Source of the DNA: JBDWFY01 sp965275915
Lineage (GTDB): Bacteria > Pseudomonadota > Alphaproteobacteria > Rhizobiales > Stappiaceae
Assembly: GCA_965275915.1 (NCBI GenBank)
Contig: CBDHYI010000007.1
Location: 248,001 to 312,000 of the forward strand
Length of the DNA: 64,000 nucleotides
Reading direction: 5' to 3'
The position numbers and the translations under genes were made by a program. Shown here in pieces: positions 25,831 to 34,808 of this stretch. The notes under the pieces were generated by a model. The model saw nothing but the letters and a program-made list of their open reading frames with translations. It did not search any database and was not told the DNA's origin. How positions within the stretch are numbered: the first letter of the stretch is position 1; each line of letters opens with the position of its first letter.

Positions 25831-26424
25831 TCAGGCGTGACCGCCAAGACTGGACAGCATAGCCGGCTCAATACCGATCGCGCGAAGCGCCCGCTCGTAC
25901 TTTCCGCTCAGATCTTCGCTGAAGATAAGGTCATCGGTTGGATCGCACACCAGCCAGCCATTTGCCTGGATTTCGCTCTCCAGCTGTCCCGGCCCCCACC
26001 CGGCATAGCCAAGCGCCAGCAAAGAGTTGGTCGGGCCCTGTCCATGCGCTATGGCCTTCAGTATTTCCAGCGTCGCGGTCAGGCAGATGCCGCTATTGAT
26101 GGCAAGAGTGGAACTTTCGATCTGATAGTCGTTGGTGTGCAATACAAAACCGCGACCGGTGTCCATCGGACCGCCGCGGTGGACGAGCATATTGAGGACC
26201 TCATCGGGAAGGAGAATGTCCTCCCCCTCGTCGAGAATGCCGAGTTGATCCACGAGATCGGAGAAGGAAATATTTTCGGCCTGGCGGTTCAGTATCAGTC
26301 CCATGGCGCCCTCATCGGAGTGTGCGCACATGTAAATCACCGAGCGTTCGAACCGGTCATCGTCCATCGCAGGCATTGCCACGAGGATCCGACCATCCAG
26401 ATATTGGGGTTGTGTGTCTTCCAT
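25831..26424 (-). CDS. YqgE/UPF0301 family protein
   Basis: About 197 aa, the UPF0301 (DUF179) family. Typical segments are YLDGRILVAMPAM at the start, GAMGLILNR, HRGGPMDTGRGFVLH and LALGYAGWGPGQLE. Biochemical function is unknown; it is cytoplasmic and single-domain. A TTG at 26430 is possible, but the ATG at 26424 (MEDTQPQYLDG) is more likely. It is divergent from the DsbD-N-like gene across about 160 A/T-rich bases. Confidence 0.92.
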   Translation of the reverse strand: MEDTQPQYLDGRILVAMPAMDDDRFERSVIYMCAHSDEGAMGLILNRQAENISFSDLVDQLGILDEGEDILLPDEVLNMLVHRGGPMDTGRGFVLHTNDYQIESSTLAINSGICLTATLEILKAIAHGQGPTNSLLALGYAGWGPGQLESEIQANGWLVCDPTDDLIFSEDLSGKYERALRAIGIEPAMLSSLGGHA

Positions 26425-26582
26425 CGTCAAACTACACGCCCTCGTGAATCAGATACCATTCAATTTATCAGATTTGCAAAAATTGTTCATCAAACAACTA
26501 CATAAGACGTTTGCTGCAAACTTTACGACAGTTCACGGAGAAATGATAAAATTTACAAGGACGCTCAACAACAGATTGCGTT

Positions 26583-27470
26583 ATGAAAGCAGCCATGATG
26601 AAGACCGTCTCTGCCTCCAGTCGATCGTTGCGCCGCATCCTTGTTTCCGGCTTTGTGCTTTGCGTGACCGTTGCCGGCGGCGCCAACGCAGAGATCGGTC
26701 CCTGGAGCGGAACGCCTGAAGGCCAGGTTCGGATGCTGACCGCGGGCCCGGAGCTTGATGAAAAAGGACGCTATGTCGCAGGCGTCGAGATAGCGTTGCA
26801 GCCCGGCTGGAAGACATATTGGGAGAATCCCGGCGAAACCGGAATTCCGACTTCGATCGATTTTTCCGGATCGGACAATCTGAGAGACGCCAAGACGCTG
26901 TTTCCCGTTCCCGAACGGTATGAGGATCCCTACGGAACGTCGCTAGTTTACCACGATCTGGTCATTCTGCCGCTTCTGCTGACCCCGAAAGATCCGGCCC
27001 TGCCGATCCGGCTTAAGGCGCATATGAGCTACGGCGTGTGCGAACAGATCTGCATTCCCGCGGACGCCACGCTTGAAGCGACCGTCGGACCCGATTTAAA
27101 GACCGACACGGTCGCGACCGGCTTAATAGAACGGACCATTGCCGATTTGCCGGTGCCGGCCGGCCCCGATGCTCCGGTCACGATCACCGATGTTGCCGTG
27201 ACAGAAGACGAAGCGGGCGACCCAAAACTCACAATCACCGCCCGGCTGAAAAACAAAAACACTGCGCCTGATCTGTTCGTTGTTGCGCCGGAGGGCTCGT
27301 ATCTTTCACTGCCCCTTCTTGCGGATCACACCGAAACGTCCGCGCGCTGGACCCTTTCACTTGATGGGCTGGCGGCTCCGGATGAACATTCGGCGCTCCG
27401 CTTCACACTGGTGCATGGGGACGAAGCGGTGGAACATAATTGGCCGCTTCCGAAATCGCTCAGCGACTGA
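26583..27470 (+). CDS. Exported protein with DsbD N-terminal-type domain
   Basis: 295-aa periplasmic protein. The signal peptide ends at about residue 36 (GGANA-EIG). The body has the DsbD_N/thiol-disulfide interchange fold, with Y-G-V-C153-E-Q-I-C157 as the probable redox pair and GWKTYWENPGETG as a characteristic segment. The transmembrane and thioredoxin parts of full DsbD are absent; stand-alone versions are common in alphaproteobacteria. It is likely an electron acceptor for a thiol-reducing system. It is followed 70 bp later by a peroxiredoxin, a sensible redox pairing but unproven. Confidence 0.85.
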   Translation: MKAAMMKTVSASSRSLRRILVSGFVLCVTVAGGANAEIGPWSGTPEGQVRMLTAGPELDEKGRYVAGVEIALQPGWKTYWENPGETGIPTSIDFSGSDNLRDAKTLFPVPERYEDPYGTSLVYHDLVILPLLLTPKDPALPIRLKAHMSYGVCEQICIPADATLEATVGPDLKTDTVATGLIERTIADLPVPAGPDAPVTITDVAVTEDEAGDPKLTITARLKNKNTAPDLFVVAPEGSYLSLPLLADHTETSARWTLSLDGLAAPDEHSALRFTLVHGDEAVEHNWPLPKSLSD

Positions 27471-27540
27471 TACTAATTCCATTCCGACATTGATTCCGGC
27501 TGTCCGTGGGCAGCTGATAATTATCTTCTGGAGTAGAACC

Positions 27541-28026
27541 ATGACGATTGCCGTTGGCGACAGCCTGCCCGCAGCCACCTTCAAAATCATGACCTCCGAA
27601 GGCCCGGCGGACATTACGACCGCCGAGGTTTTCGGCGGCAAAAAAGTCGTCCTTTTCGCGCTTCCGGGAGCATTCACCCCGACATGTCACCTCAATCATC
27701 TTCCGGGCTTTCTGGAGAACTACGATACTTTCATGGGCAAAGGTGTGGACAGCATAGCCGTCGTATCCGTCAATGACGTATTCGTTATGGGAGCCTGGGA
27801 AAAGGAAACGGGAGGCACGGGAAAGATCCAATATCTGGCTGATGGAACCTGCGCGTTTACCAAGGCAATCGGCATGGATATCGATCTCAGCGCGCCCGGG
27901 CTGGGCGTCAGATCGAAGCGTTATGCAATGATCGTCGATGACGGTGTGGTAAAGTCGATCAATCTGGAGGAGAACCCTGGACAAGCGACTGTTTCGGGAG
28001 CTGCTGCCGTTCTGGAACTGCTTTGA
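27541..28026 (+). CDS. Peroxiredoxin (Prx5/AhpE-like)
   Basis: 161-aa thiol peroxidase. The peroxidatic cysteine is C49 in PGAFTPTCH; a second cysteine, C104 in DGTCAF, may form a resolving bond. GVRSKRYAMIVDDGVVKSINLE is the C-terminal Prx5 signature. CTGGAG lies upstream of the ATG at 27541, and the longer frame from 27280 overlaps the previous gene and is rejected. It reduces hydrogen peroxide and alkyl hydroperoxides. In many Rhizobiales this gene sits near surf1/ispH, and here it is convergent with surf1. Confidence 0.94.
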   Translation: MTIAVGDSLPAATFKIMTSEGPADITTAEVFGGKKVVLFALPGAFTPTCHLNHLPGFLENYDTFMGKGVDSIAVVSVNDVFVMGAWEKETGGTGKIQYLADGTCAFTKAIGMDIDLSAPGLGVRSKRYAMIVDDGVVKSINLEENPGQATVSGAAAVLELL

Positions 28027-28071
28027 GACGTTCCAAAAGGCTCCCTGCTCCGGCTACCTGATCATGGAAGC

Positions 28072-28101
28072 GCGGCGTGTTTTGCTTTCAAAGCACGCCG
28101 C
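28072..28101. terminator. Hairpin between the peroxiredoxin and surf1
   Basis: Perfect 8-bp arms GCGGCGTG/CACGCCGC flank a 14-base loop that contains its own palindrome (GCTTTCAAAGC). It lies in the convergent gap and could end either gene. No long T run follows, so it is a moderate call. Confidence 0.5.
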
Positions 28102-28115
28102 AATGACAGGCGGGC

Positions 28116-28898
28116 TTAATTGTCTTCGCTTTTTACGCCTGCGTTTTTCCTTAGTCTCTGTCTTGCGAAAACAACGAAGACGCAAACCAGAACAAATGCC
28201 AGTCCGAACCAGGTACCGGCATACTGGAGATGGTTGTTGGGAAAGCTGATCCGGGTCGTGCCGGCCATCGGATATGGAACAGCTTGATCGCGTTCGCGCA
28301 GATCGACGAATACCGGAATGACGGCGTTCTTATCGGGAAGGCCGGAACTCTCAATCATCTGCCGCAGGTCGCGCCAATAAAAATGGTTGGTGCCGGGCTG
28401 ATTGTCGGGCATGAACATGTTCGGCTTTTCTGCCGGCGGCAACCTGACCAGACCTTCAAGTGTGACTGCTCCCCGGATCTGTCCTTCCAGGCGCTTTGCC
28501 GGCTCTTTCAGCGCGTCGGGCACAAAGCCGCGATTGACCATAACAACCGACCCGTCAGTGCGTGTCAGCGGAGTAAAAATAAACCACCCGACTTTACCGT
28601 TATGCGTCGCATAATAGTGCCGTTCGCCTTCATGAAAAAACAGGCCGTTCAGTGTCACCGGCCTGTATTCGACAGCCGCGCCGCCCTCCAGCTCAGCAAG
28701 GACCACATCCAGTGCCACGGGGTCCTTTTCGAGGCGCTCATCAACATTTGCAATCAACGCATTTTTCCAGTGAAGCCGCTGTACCTGCCAGAAGCCGAGG
28801 GCAAGAAGAACTGCCAGCGCTGTGATCGTGGCCGCTGCCGGCAAAAACAGACCGGATAGCGGGTTCACCGGCGGATCGCGATCTGACCTTACCCCCAT
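28116..28898 (-). CDS. SURF1 family cytochrome oxidase assembly protein
   Basis: 260-aa inner-membrane protein that helps insert heme a into subunit I. It has two transmembrane segments, near residues 15-37 and 228-247, bracketing a periplasmic domain. LGFWQVQRLHWK, RPVTLNG, MVNRGFVP and NNHLQYAGTWFGLA are SURF1 signatures. AGAGGA lies upstream of the start. It is the last gene of the minus-strand cox operon and follows DUF983 by 3 bases. Confidence 0.94.
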   Translation of the reverse strand: MGVRSDRDPPVNPLSGLFLPAAATITALAVLLALGFWQVQRLHWKNALIANVDERLEKDPVALDVVLAELEGGAAVEYRPVTLNGLFFHEGERHYYATHNGKVGWFIFTPLTRTDGSVVMVNRGFVPDALKEPAKRLEGQIRGAVTLEGLVRLPPAEKPNMFMPDNQPGTNHFYWRDLRQMIESSGLPDKNAVIPVFVDLRERDQAVPYPMAGTTRISFPNNHLQYAGTWFGLAFVLVCVFVVFARQRLRKNAGVKSEDN

Positions 28899-28901
28899 AT
28901 G

Positions 28902-29312
28902 TCAATCCTCTTTGTCCGGGGACAGTGTGCCTTCGCTGGCGTCATTCTGATATTGCAAAGCGATCATCAATCCCTTGAGAGGCCGCAGGAGTGCAAGGGC
29001 CAGCAAAATAGTCAGCGGGCACCACAAAACAATGTGGAGCCAGATCGGCGGCCGAAAGGTGAGCTCCGTAACAAGGGCCAGCCCAACCACAAAAAATCCC
29101 AGAATCATGATGACAAACACCGCAGGTCCGTCTCCTGAATCGATAAATCCAAAATCAAGACCGCAATTGCCACACCGATCGGCCGTTTTTAGAAATCCGC
29201 CGAATAAGCGCCCCTGACCGCAACGGGGGCATTTGCCCGACAAACCGACTGTGAAAGGATTCTGAGGCGGAAAAATCGCCTTGTCCCTGCTTTCCCGGTT
29301 ACCGGTCATCAT
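28902..29312 (-). CDS. DUF983 membrane protein with zinc ribbon (cox cluster)
   Basis: 136-aa protein with an N-terminal zinc ribbon CPRCGQG...CGNCGLD (residues about 28-52) and two hydrophobic helices (about 65-82 and 91-110). DUF983 genes nearly always lie between coxC and surf1 in alphaproteobacterial oxidase operons, implying an assembly role that is not defined. Confidence 0.9.
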   Translation of the reverse strand: MMTGNRESRDKAIFPPQNPFTVGLSGKCPRCGQGRLFGGFLKTADRCGNCGLDFGFIDSGDGPAVFVIMILGFFVVGLALVTELTFRPPIWLHIVLWCPLTILLALALLRPLKGLMIALQYQNDASEGTLSPDKED

Positions 29313-29340
29313 ATTTATGGGTCCATACCCCAGAGCGTGA

Positions 29341-29376
29341 ACGAGGACAGGGCGGCCCCTGGCCGCCCTGTCTCGT
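29341..29376 (-). repeat. GC-rich hairpin between coxC and DUF983
   Basis: ACGAGGACAGGGCGGCC pairs with GGCCGCCCTGTCTCGT around a 3-base loop, giving a 16-bp stem with one bulged G. It begins 24 bp after the coxC stop. No T run follows, so it is more likely an RNA-stabilising or processing element than a terminator. Confidence 0.65.
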
Positions 29377-29399
29377 TGGTTGTTGGATCGGCAAACCGA

Positions 29400-30272
29400 T
29401 CAATGAGCGGCAGGTTCGCCTGCGCCCCAGATATAAATGGCGACGAACAGAAACAGCCACACCACATCAACAAAATGCCAGTACCAGGCGGCAGCTTCAA
29501 AGCCAAAGTGTTTTTGAGGCGTAAACTGGCCCACCAATGCACGAACCAGGCAAACGGCAAGGAATATTGTTCCCACGACCACATGGAAACCGTGGAAACC
29601 TGTCGCCATGAAGAAGGTCGCACCATAGATGTTGCCGGCAAAATCAAACGCGGCGTGACCGTACTCATAGATCTGGCAGATTGTGAAAAGGACGCCCAGA
29701 ACCACCGTGAAAATCAGTCCCCATTTCAAGCCTTCGCGATCGTCATGCAGCAATGCGTGATGTGCCCAGGTGACGGTTGTGCCGGACGTCAGAAGAATCA
29801 GGGTGTTTAACAACGGCAGGTGCCAGGGGTCGAACGTATCGATGCCGGTTGGCGGCCAGTGTCCGCCTGTTGCTTCCACGCGCGCAAATTGCTGGGCCTC
29901 ACCGGCAAACAGTGCTGCGTCGAAATACGCCCAGAACCATGCGACGAAAAACATCACTTCCGACGCGATGAAAAGAAGCATGCCGTAGCGGAGATGAAGC
30001 ATGACAACCGGTGTATGATCTCCGGCCAGCGATTCTCTGACCGTATCCCGCCACCAGCCGAACATTGTGTAGATGACGATCAAAAACCCGATTGCAAACA
30101 GACCCCAACCGGACAGATCGACCCCGAACATGACCAGATCTTCGCCATTGGTGTAGCGGAACAGTCCAATGGTGCCCACTGCCATGATGAACGCACCGAC
30201 CGCGCCGATCAGCGGCCAGGGGCTCGGGTCGATTATATGATAATCATGGTCTTTGGTATGGGCTTCAGCCAT
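29400..30272 (-). CDS. coxC: Cytochrome c oxidase subunit III
   Basis: Seven-helix core subunit of aa3 oxidase, 290 aa. HDYHIIDPSPWPLIGAVGA at the start, SEVMFFVAWFWAYFDAALF in the middle and FHGFHVVVGTIFL near the end are typical, as is the closing WHFVDVVWLFLFVAIYIWG. GGGAGAGAGGC precedes the ATG. It is preceded by ctaG and followed by DUF983 in the operon. Confidence 0.96.
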   Translation of the reverse strand: MAEAHTKDHDYHIIDPSPWPLIGAVGAFIMAVGTIGLFRYTNGEDLVMFGVDLSGWGLFAIGFLIVIYTMFGWWRDTVRESLAGDHTPVVMLHLRYGMLLFIASEVMFFVAWFWAYFDAALFAGEAQQFARVEATGGHWPPTGIDTFDPWHLPLLNTLILLTSGTTVTWAHHALLHDDREGLKWGLIFTVVLGVLFTICQIYEYGHAAFDFAGNIYGATFFMATGFHGFHVVVGTIFLAVCLVRALVGQFTPQKHFGFEAAAWYWHFVDVVWLFLFVAIYIWGAGEPAAH

Positions 30273-30318
30273 GCCTCTCTCCCAGCTTCCTTCCGTAAAG
30301 GGTTGCCCCCACGGCTAT

Positions 30319-30936
30319 TCAGAGTTTTTCAGGTGTCCCGTCAGCTTCAGGAGCTGCCGCGACCGGTTTCTCGATTCTATCCTCATCGCCAAAAAACGTA
30401 TAGGACAACGTTATTTCACGCACTGATTTCAAGTTCGGATCTTTATCCATTTCCGGATCGACGAAAAAGACAACCGGCATCGTCATGTCTTGACCCGGCT
30501 CAAGATCCTGATCCGTAAAGCAGAAACATTCCAGCTTGTTGAAATAGGGCCCGGCATCAAACGGCGTCACATTGAATGTCGCGGACGCGAATGTTTTCGA
30601 CAACCCGATATTCTCAGCAAAATACGCCACCTCTGCGAGTTCGCCCATGCGCACGGTAACCGCTTTGGTTTCAGCCTTAAAATTCCAGGGAAGATCGCCA
30701 CTGACATTTGCATCGAACCGCACTGTTATCGTTCTGTCGATCGGGGCAACATCGCTGCTCTCGGCCCGTTGTGTCGTGCCGCCATAGCCTGTGACCCGAC
30801 AAAAAAGCTCATAAAGGGGAACAGCAGCATACGCCGCGCCGACCATGCATCCGACAAAGACCACACAGGCCAGAGCAACGGACCTGTTCGCCCGATCGGC
30901 CTTCCTGTCTTGCAACTTACCCCTGTTTTCGCTCAT
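30319..30936 (-). CDS. ctaG: Cytochrome c oxidase assembly protein CtaG (Cox11 family)
   Basis: 205-aa copper chaperone needed for CuB insertion into subunit I. One transmembrane helix (about 20-38) leads to a periplasmic copper-binding domain. Conserved cysteines are in LFCRVTGYGG and in the LECFCF pair. The position between coxF and coxC is standard. Confidence 0.95.
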   Translation of the reverse strand: MSENRGKLQDRKADRANRSVALACVVFVGCMVGAAYAAVPLYELFCRVTGYGGTTQRAESSDVAPIDRTITVRFDANVSGDLPWNFKAETKAVTVRMGELAEVAYFAENIGLSKTFASATFNVTPFDAGPYFNKLECFCFTDQDLEPGQDMTMPVVFFVDPEMDKDPNLKSVREITLSYTFFGDEDRIEKPVAAAPEADGTPEKL

Positions 30937-30961
30937 GAGATGGTCTGATTTCCCTTAAAAC

Positions 30962-31120
30962 CTACAACGGCCTGTTCATCACGCCCGGACCCAGTTTGAT
31001 CACGGTGACGAGATAGAACAAAACCACCACAATCACCAGAACAACAGCGATAGCGATGTTGCGGGAACGCTGCCGCCGCTTCTGCTCTTCCGTCAGTTGA
31101 ATGCCGTCTTCCTTCTCCAT
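30962..31120 (-). CDS. coxF: CoxF-like small membrane protein
   Basis: 52-aa protein: a charged N terminus MEKEDGIQLTEEQKRRQRSR followed by a single transmembrane helix (about 22-41) and a short tail LGPGVMNRPL. It lies exactly between ctaB and ctaG, with a 6-bp gap to ctaB. The basic/acidic head plus single helix in this slot matches the alphaproteobacterial CoxF family (cytochrome oxidase assembly, undefined role). It is easily missed because it is shorter than 60 codons. Confidence 0.85.
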   Translation of the reverse strand: MEKEDGIQLTEEQKRRQRSRNIAIAVVLVIVVVLFYLVTVIKLGPGVMNRPL

Positions 31121-31126
31121 GCGCAG

Positions 31127-32062
31127 TCAGGCCGCCATCGCCAGAACGGATTCACCGAGCAGGGTTGCAAACAGCATAAACAGATAAAGGATCGAAAACG
31201 AGAAAAGCCGTATAGCAGATTTGCGGGCCTGCTCCCCTTCTCTGTTCCGCCAGACGTTGAAGGCCAGAAGGAGAAAGACAGCGCCCAATGCAATCGATAC
31301 TGCACCGTAGGCGACACCTGCAAAGCCTAAAAGAAAGGGGATCACTCCGATCGGAGTCATGAGAACCGAGTAAAGCAGGATCTGATTGCGGGTCACATCA
31401 GAGCCGGACACAACCGGCATCATCGGAATACCGGCCTTTCGATAGTCCTCAGACTTGAAAAGCGCCAACGCCCAGAAATGCGGCGGCGTCCACATGAAGA
31501 TGATCAGAAACAGAACCACACTCTCAACGCTGACGAATCCGGTAACAGCGGCCCAGCCGATCATCGGAGGAAAGGCCCCGGCCGCCCCGCCGATAACGAT
31601 ATTCTGCTGCGTACTGCGTTTAAGCCACATCGTGTAGATGACAACGTAGAAAAAAATTGTGAAAGCAAGCAAGCCGGCAGCCAGCCAGTTCACGGCAACG
31701 CCGAGCATGAAAATCGATCCACCGGCCAGGACCAGCCCGAAAGCCAGCGCCTCATCAGGCGTGATTTTCCCGGCCGGAACCGGTCGGTTCCTGGTACGGC
31801 TCATGATGCGGTCGATATCCGCGTCGTACCACATGTTCAGCGCGCCGGATGCCCCGGCGCCCACCGCAATGCAGAGCAGCGCAACGCCGCAAATGACAGG
31901 ATGAACACCGCCGGGGGCGATCACCATGCCGACAAAGGCAGTAAAAATCACGAGCGACATAACACGCGGCTTCAGCAACTGTATGTAGTCGCCCACCGAG
32001 CCCATGCCGCCATCCCATGCGGCACTCTGCTCAAGTCCGTTGTGCTGTTCTGCCAGCGACAT
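31127..32062 (-). CDS. ctaB: Protoheme IX farnesyltransferase (heme o synthase)
   Basis: Polytopic UbiA-family prenyltransferase that makes heme o from heme b for the oxidase. Key motif NMWYDADIDRIMSRTRNRP lies near residue 85-105, and the second Asp-rich region is YRKAGIPM-proximal (SEDYRKAGIPMMPV). About nine hydrophobic helices are visible. A TTG at 32086 is in frame, but the ATG at 32062 (MSLAEQHNG) is the likely start, giving 311 aa. It lies between coxA and coxF. Confidence 0.95.
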   Translation of the reverse strand: MSLAEQHNGLEQSAAWDGGMGSVGDYIQLLKPRVMSLVIFTAFVGMVIAPGGVHPVICGVALLCIAVGAGASGALNMWYDADIDRIMSRTRNRPVPAGKITPDEALAFGLVLAGGSIFMLGVAVNWLAAGLLAFTIFFYVVIYTMWLKRSTQQNIVIGGAAGAFPPMIGWAAVTGFVSVESVVLFLIIFMWTPPHFWALALFKSEDYRKAGIPMMPVVSGSDVTRNQILLYSVLMTPIGVIPFLLGFAGVAYGAVSIALGAVFLLLAFNVWRNREGEQARKSAIRLFSFSILYLFMLFATLLGESVLAMAA

Positions 32063-32119
32063 TGGCGTTTCCCAAACTTTGCGCAACCGGCACTTCGCCG
32101 GCTCTTTGTCCTTGTCAGA

Positions 32120-32143
32120 AACGCTTCGGCCTGCCGAAGCGTT
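32120..32143 (-). repeat. Hairpin between coxA and ctaB
   Basis: Perfect 10-bp stem AACGCTTCGG/CCGAAGCGTT with a CCTG loop, 45 bp after the coxA stop. No clear T run follows on the minus strand. It may stabilise the coxBA message against 3' decay or act as a partial terminator. Confidence 0.6.
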
Positions 32144-32187
32144 GCCTTATTTTATCTTGCGGCGCGAGCCCCTGAACCCGAGCCACC

Positions 32188-33786
32188 CTATTTGATGCGA
32201 GGCAGTGTCTCGAACTGGTGGAACGGAGGTGGCGAAGACAGCGTCCACTCCAGTGTCGTCGCGCCGGGACCCCAGGGATTATCGCCGGCGACCCGTTTGC
32301 GGGAGAAGGCCTCAAACACGCCGACCAGGAAAATGATCACGCCGATTGCCGCGATGTAGGACCCATAGGAGGAAATTGCGTTCCAACCCGCATACGCGTC
32401 CGGATAATCGGCATAACGGCGCGGCATACCCGCCAAGCCAAGGAAATGCTGCGGGAAGAAGACGAGGTTCACTCCGATAAATGTCACCCAGAAATGGGTC
32501 TTGGCGATCAGGCTGTTATACATGTAGCCAAACATTTTCGGGAACCAGTAGTACCAGCCGCCAAAGATCGCAAAAACAGCACCCAACGACAGCACATAGT
32601 GGAAGTGCGCAACCACATAGTACGTGTCGTGCATGGCGCGGTCCAAACCGGCATTGGCAAGCTGCACACCGGTCACGCCGCCAAGCGTGAACAGGAAGAT
32701 GAAACCGATGGCCCACAACATCGGAGTGCGGAATTCAATTGAACCGCCCCACATGGTCGCAATCCACGAAAAGATCTTCACGCCGGTAGGCACCGCGATC
32801 ACCATCGTGGCGAACACGAAATAAGCCTGTGTGTCGGCGCTCATCCCGACCGTGTACATGTGGTGAGCCCACACGATGAAGCCGACGCCGCCGATAGCGA
32901 CCATGGCATACGCCATCCCGAGATAACCGAAGACCGGTTTGCGGGAGAACGTGGAGATGATGTGCGAGATGATCCCGAAGGCAGGAAGGATCAGAATATA
33001 GACTTCCGGGTGGCCGAAGAACCAGAACAGATGCTGGAACAGGATCGGGTCACCGCCGCCCTCAGGCGTAAAGAATGCAGTATCGAAATTCCGATCCGTC
33101 AGCAGCATTGTGATGGCACCGGCCAGAACAGGCAGCGACAGAAGCAGAAGAAAAACCGTCACAAGCACCGACCAGGCAAACAGAGGCATTTTGTGCAGGG
33201 TCATACCCGGTGCGCGCATGTTGAAAATCGTAGTGATGAAATTGATGGCACCCAGGATGGAAGACGCACCGGCAATATGCAGCGACAGGATTGCAAAATC
33301 CATCGCCGGCCCCGGTTGTCCGCTTGTCGACAGCGGCGGATAAATCGTCCAGCCGCCGCCAACACCGTTGGCACCGGGAGGTCCTTCAACAAAAAGGGAC
33401 ATCAGGAGGAGCAGGAACGCCGGCGGCAGAAGCCAGAACGAGATATTGTTCATGCGGGGAAACGCCATATCGGGCGCCCCGATCATGATCGGCACGAAAT
33501 AGTTGGCAAAGCCGCCGATCAAGGCGGGCATGACCATGAAAAAGATCATGATCAGGCCATGGGCGGTGGTGAATACGTTGAACATATGCGGATCGGCAAA
33601 GATCTGCATACCCGGTTCCTGCAATTCCATACGCATGCCGATCGACAACGCGCCGCCGATAATCCCCGCAAAAATCGCGAATATCAGATACAGCATGCCG
33701 ATATCTTTGTGGTTCGTCGAATAGAACCACCGCGTCCAGAAAGACAGGCCATGTCCGTGTTCTGCGTGGCTATCAATTGCAGCCAT
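32188..33786 (-). CDS. coxA: Cytochrome c oxidase subunit I
   Basis: Catalytic subunit of aa3-type oxidase carrying heme a and the heme a3/CuB centre, 532 aa with twelve helices. WFFGHPEVYILILPAFG holds a CuB histidine and the cross-linked Tyr; the proton channel entrance GGFANYFVPIMIGAPDMAFPRMNN and HDTYYVVAHFHYV are also present. This is a standard type A enzyme. It follows coxB and is followed by ctaB. Confidence 0.97.
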   Translation of the reverse strand: MAAIDSHAEHGHGLSFWTRWFYSTNHKDIGMLYLIFAIFAGIIGGALSIGMRMELQEPGMQIFADPHMFNVFTTAHGLIMIFFMVMPALIGGFANYFVPIMIGAPDMAFPRMNNISFWLLPPAFLLLLMSLFVEGPPGANGVGGGWTIYPPLSTSGQPGPAMDFAILSLHIAGASSILGAINFITTIFNMRAPGMTLHKMPLFAWSVLVTVFLLLLSLPVLAGAITMLLTDRNFDTAFFTPEGGGDPILFQHLFWFFGHPEVYILILPAFGIISHIISTFSRKPVFGYLGMAYAMVAIGGVGFIVWAHHMYTVGMSADTQAYFVFATMVIAVPTGVKIFSWIATMWGGSIEFRTPMLWAIGFIFLFTLGGVTGVQLANAGLDRAMHDTYYVVAHFHYVLSLGAVFAIFGGWYYWFPKMFGYMYNSLIAKTHFWVTFIGVNLVFFPQHFLGLAGMPRRYADYPDAYAGWNAISSYGSYIAAIGVIIFLVGVFEAFSRKRVAGDNPWGPGATTLEWTLSSPPPFHQFETLPRIK

Positions 33787-33875
33787 GTGTTCTGCTCCCT
33801 CAGGTCACAGGCGATTGCGTCAGACGGATATCCGCGCAATGCACAAAGTATCTGTTCCCGGTCGCGGCGCTGTGC

Positions 33876-34808
33876 TCAGCGCCCGGCAACCTCAATTTCC
33901 TCAACCGCCCGCTTCCTGGCGAGTTTTTCTTCCTTGATCAGTCCGGCCAGCAGCTTGTTGGCTTCGTCAATATCAGACTTTGCCGCCTCGGCCCATTTAT
34001 CAAACTGTTCCTCGGTCACGACCTGAAGCGCAATCGGCATAAAAGCGTGGTCTTTGCCGCACAGTTCCGAACACTGGCCGTAATACATTCCGGTTTCACG
34101 GGCTCTGAACCAGGTTTCGTTCAAGCGACCGGGCACAGCATCGATTTTCACGCCAAAAGCCGGCATGGCGAAAGCGTGAATCACATCGGCAGCCGTCACC
34201 TGAACACGTACGGTCTTGTTGACCGGAACAACCAGATTATAGTCGGTTGCAAGAAGACGGGGAACTTGCTGTTCCGTCAGATTTTCCGCTTCCATCCGTG
34301 CCTTACGGTCTTCATCGCTCAGCATGATCGCATCGAAGGTCAGGTCTTCCATGCCTTCATCGACATATTCATAGCCCCAATACCACTGATAGCCGATCGC
34401 TTTGACGGTCATATCGTATTCGGGAATATCAAGCTGTTTGTAGAGAAGTCGAAATGAGGGAACGGCAATAATCACCAGGATGAGGATCGGTGCAACGGTC
34501 CAAACAACCTCGATCATTGTGTTGTGTGTTGTCTTGGATGGTTCCGGATTGGCTTTTCTGCCGAAGCGCACAATACAGATGAGCAACAACGCGAGGACAA
34601 ACAGGGTGATAACGGTAATAATCACAAGCGTGAAATCATTGAACCATGAGATGTCGTCCATCACCTCGGTCGCAGCGGGTTGCAACCCCATCTGCCACGG
34701 TTCCGGTTGCGCTGCATAAGCGCCCGCCGCCATTCCGGCCAATCCAGCCGCCGCCGTTCCGCAAACCAGTGCGACCCGGTTTAAAAGACGCTTCAACGGT
34801 TCCCTCAC
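33876..34808 (-). CDS. coxB: Cytochrome c oxidase subunit II
   Basis: 310-aa subunit with the CuA electron-entry site. A signal peptide and two membrane helices (about 57-80 and 102-118) precede the periplasmic cupredoxin domain. CuA ligands are H211, C246, E248, C250, H254 and M257 in GMYYGQCSELCGKDHAFMP. The start is GTG at 34808 with GGGAG upstream. It is the first gene of the minus-strand cox operon. Confidence 0.96.
   Translation of the reverse strand: MREPLKRLLNRVALVCGTAAAGLAGMAAGAYAAQPEPWQMGLQPAATEVMDDISWFNDFTLVIITVITLFVLALLLICIVRFGRKANPEPSKTTHNTMIEVVWTVAPILILVIIAVPSFRLLYKQLDIPEYDMTVKAIGYQWYWGYEYVDEGMEDLTFDAIMLSDEDRKARMEAENLTEQQVPRLLATDYNLVVPVNKTVRVQVTAADVIHAFAMPAFGVKIDAVPGRLNETWFRARETGMYYGQCSELCGKDHAFMPIALQVVTEEQFDKWAEAAKSDIDEANKLLAGLIKEEKLARKRAVEEIEVAGR

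Noticed and set aside
32860..34026. 388-codon open frame opposite coxA and coxB
   Set aside because: Spans two real genes on the other strand and has no domain.
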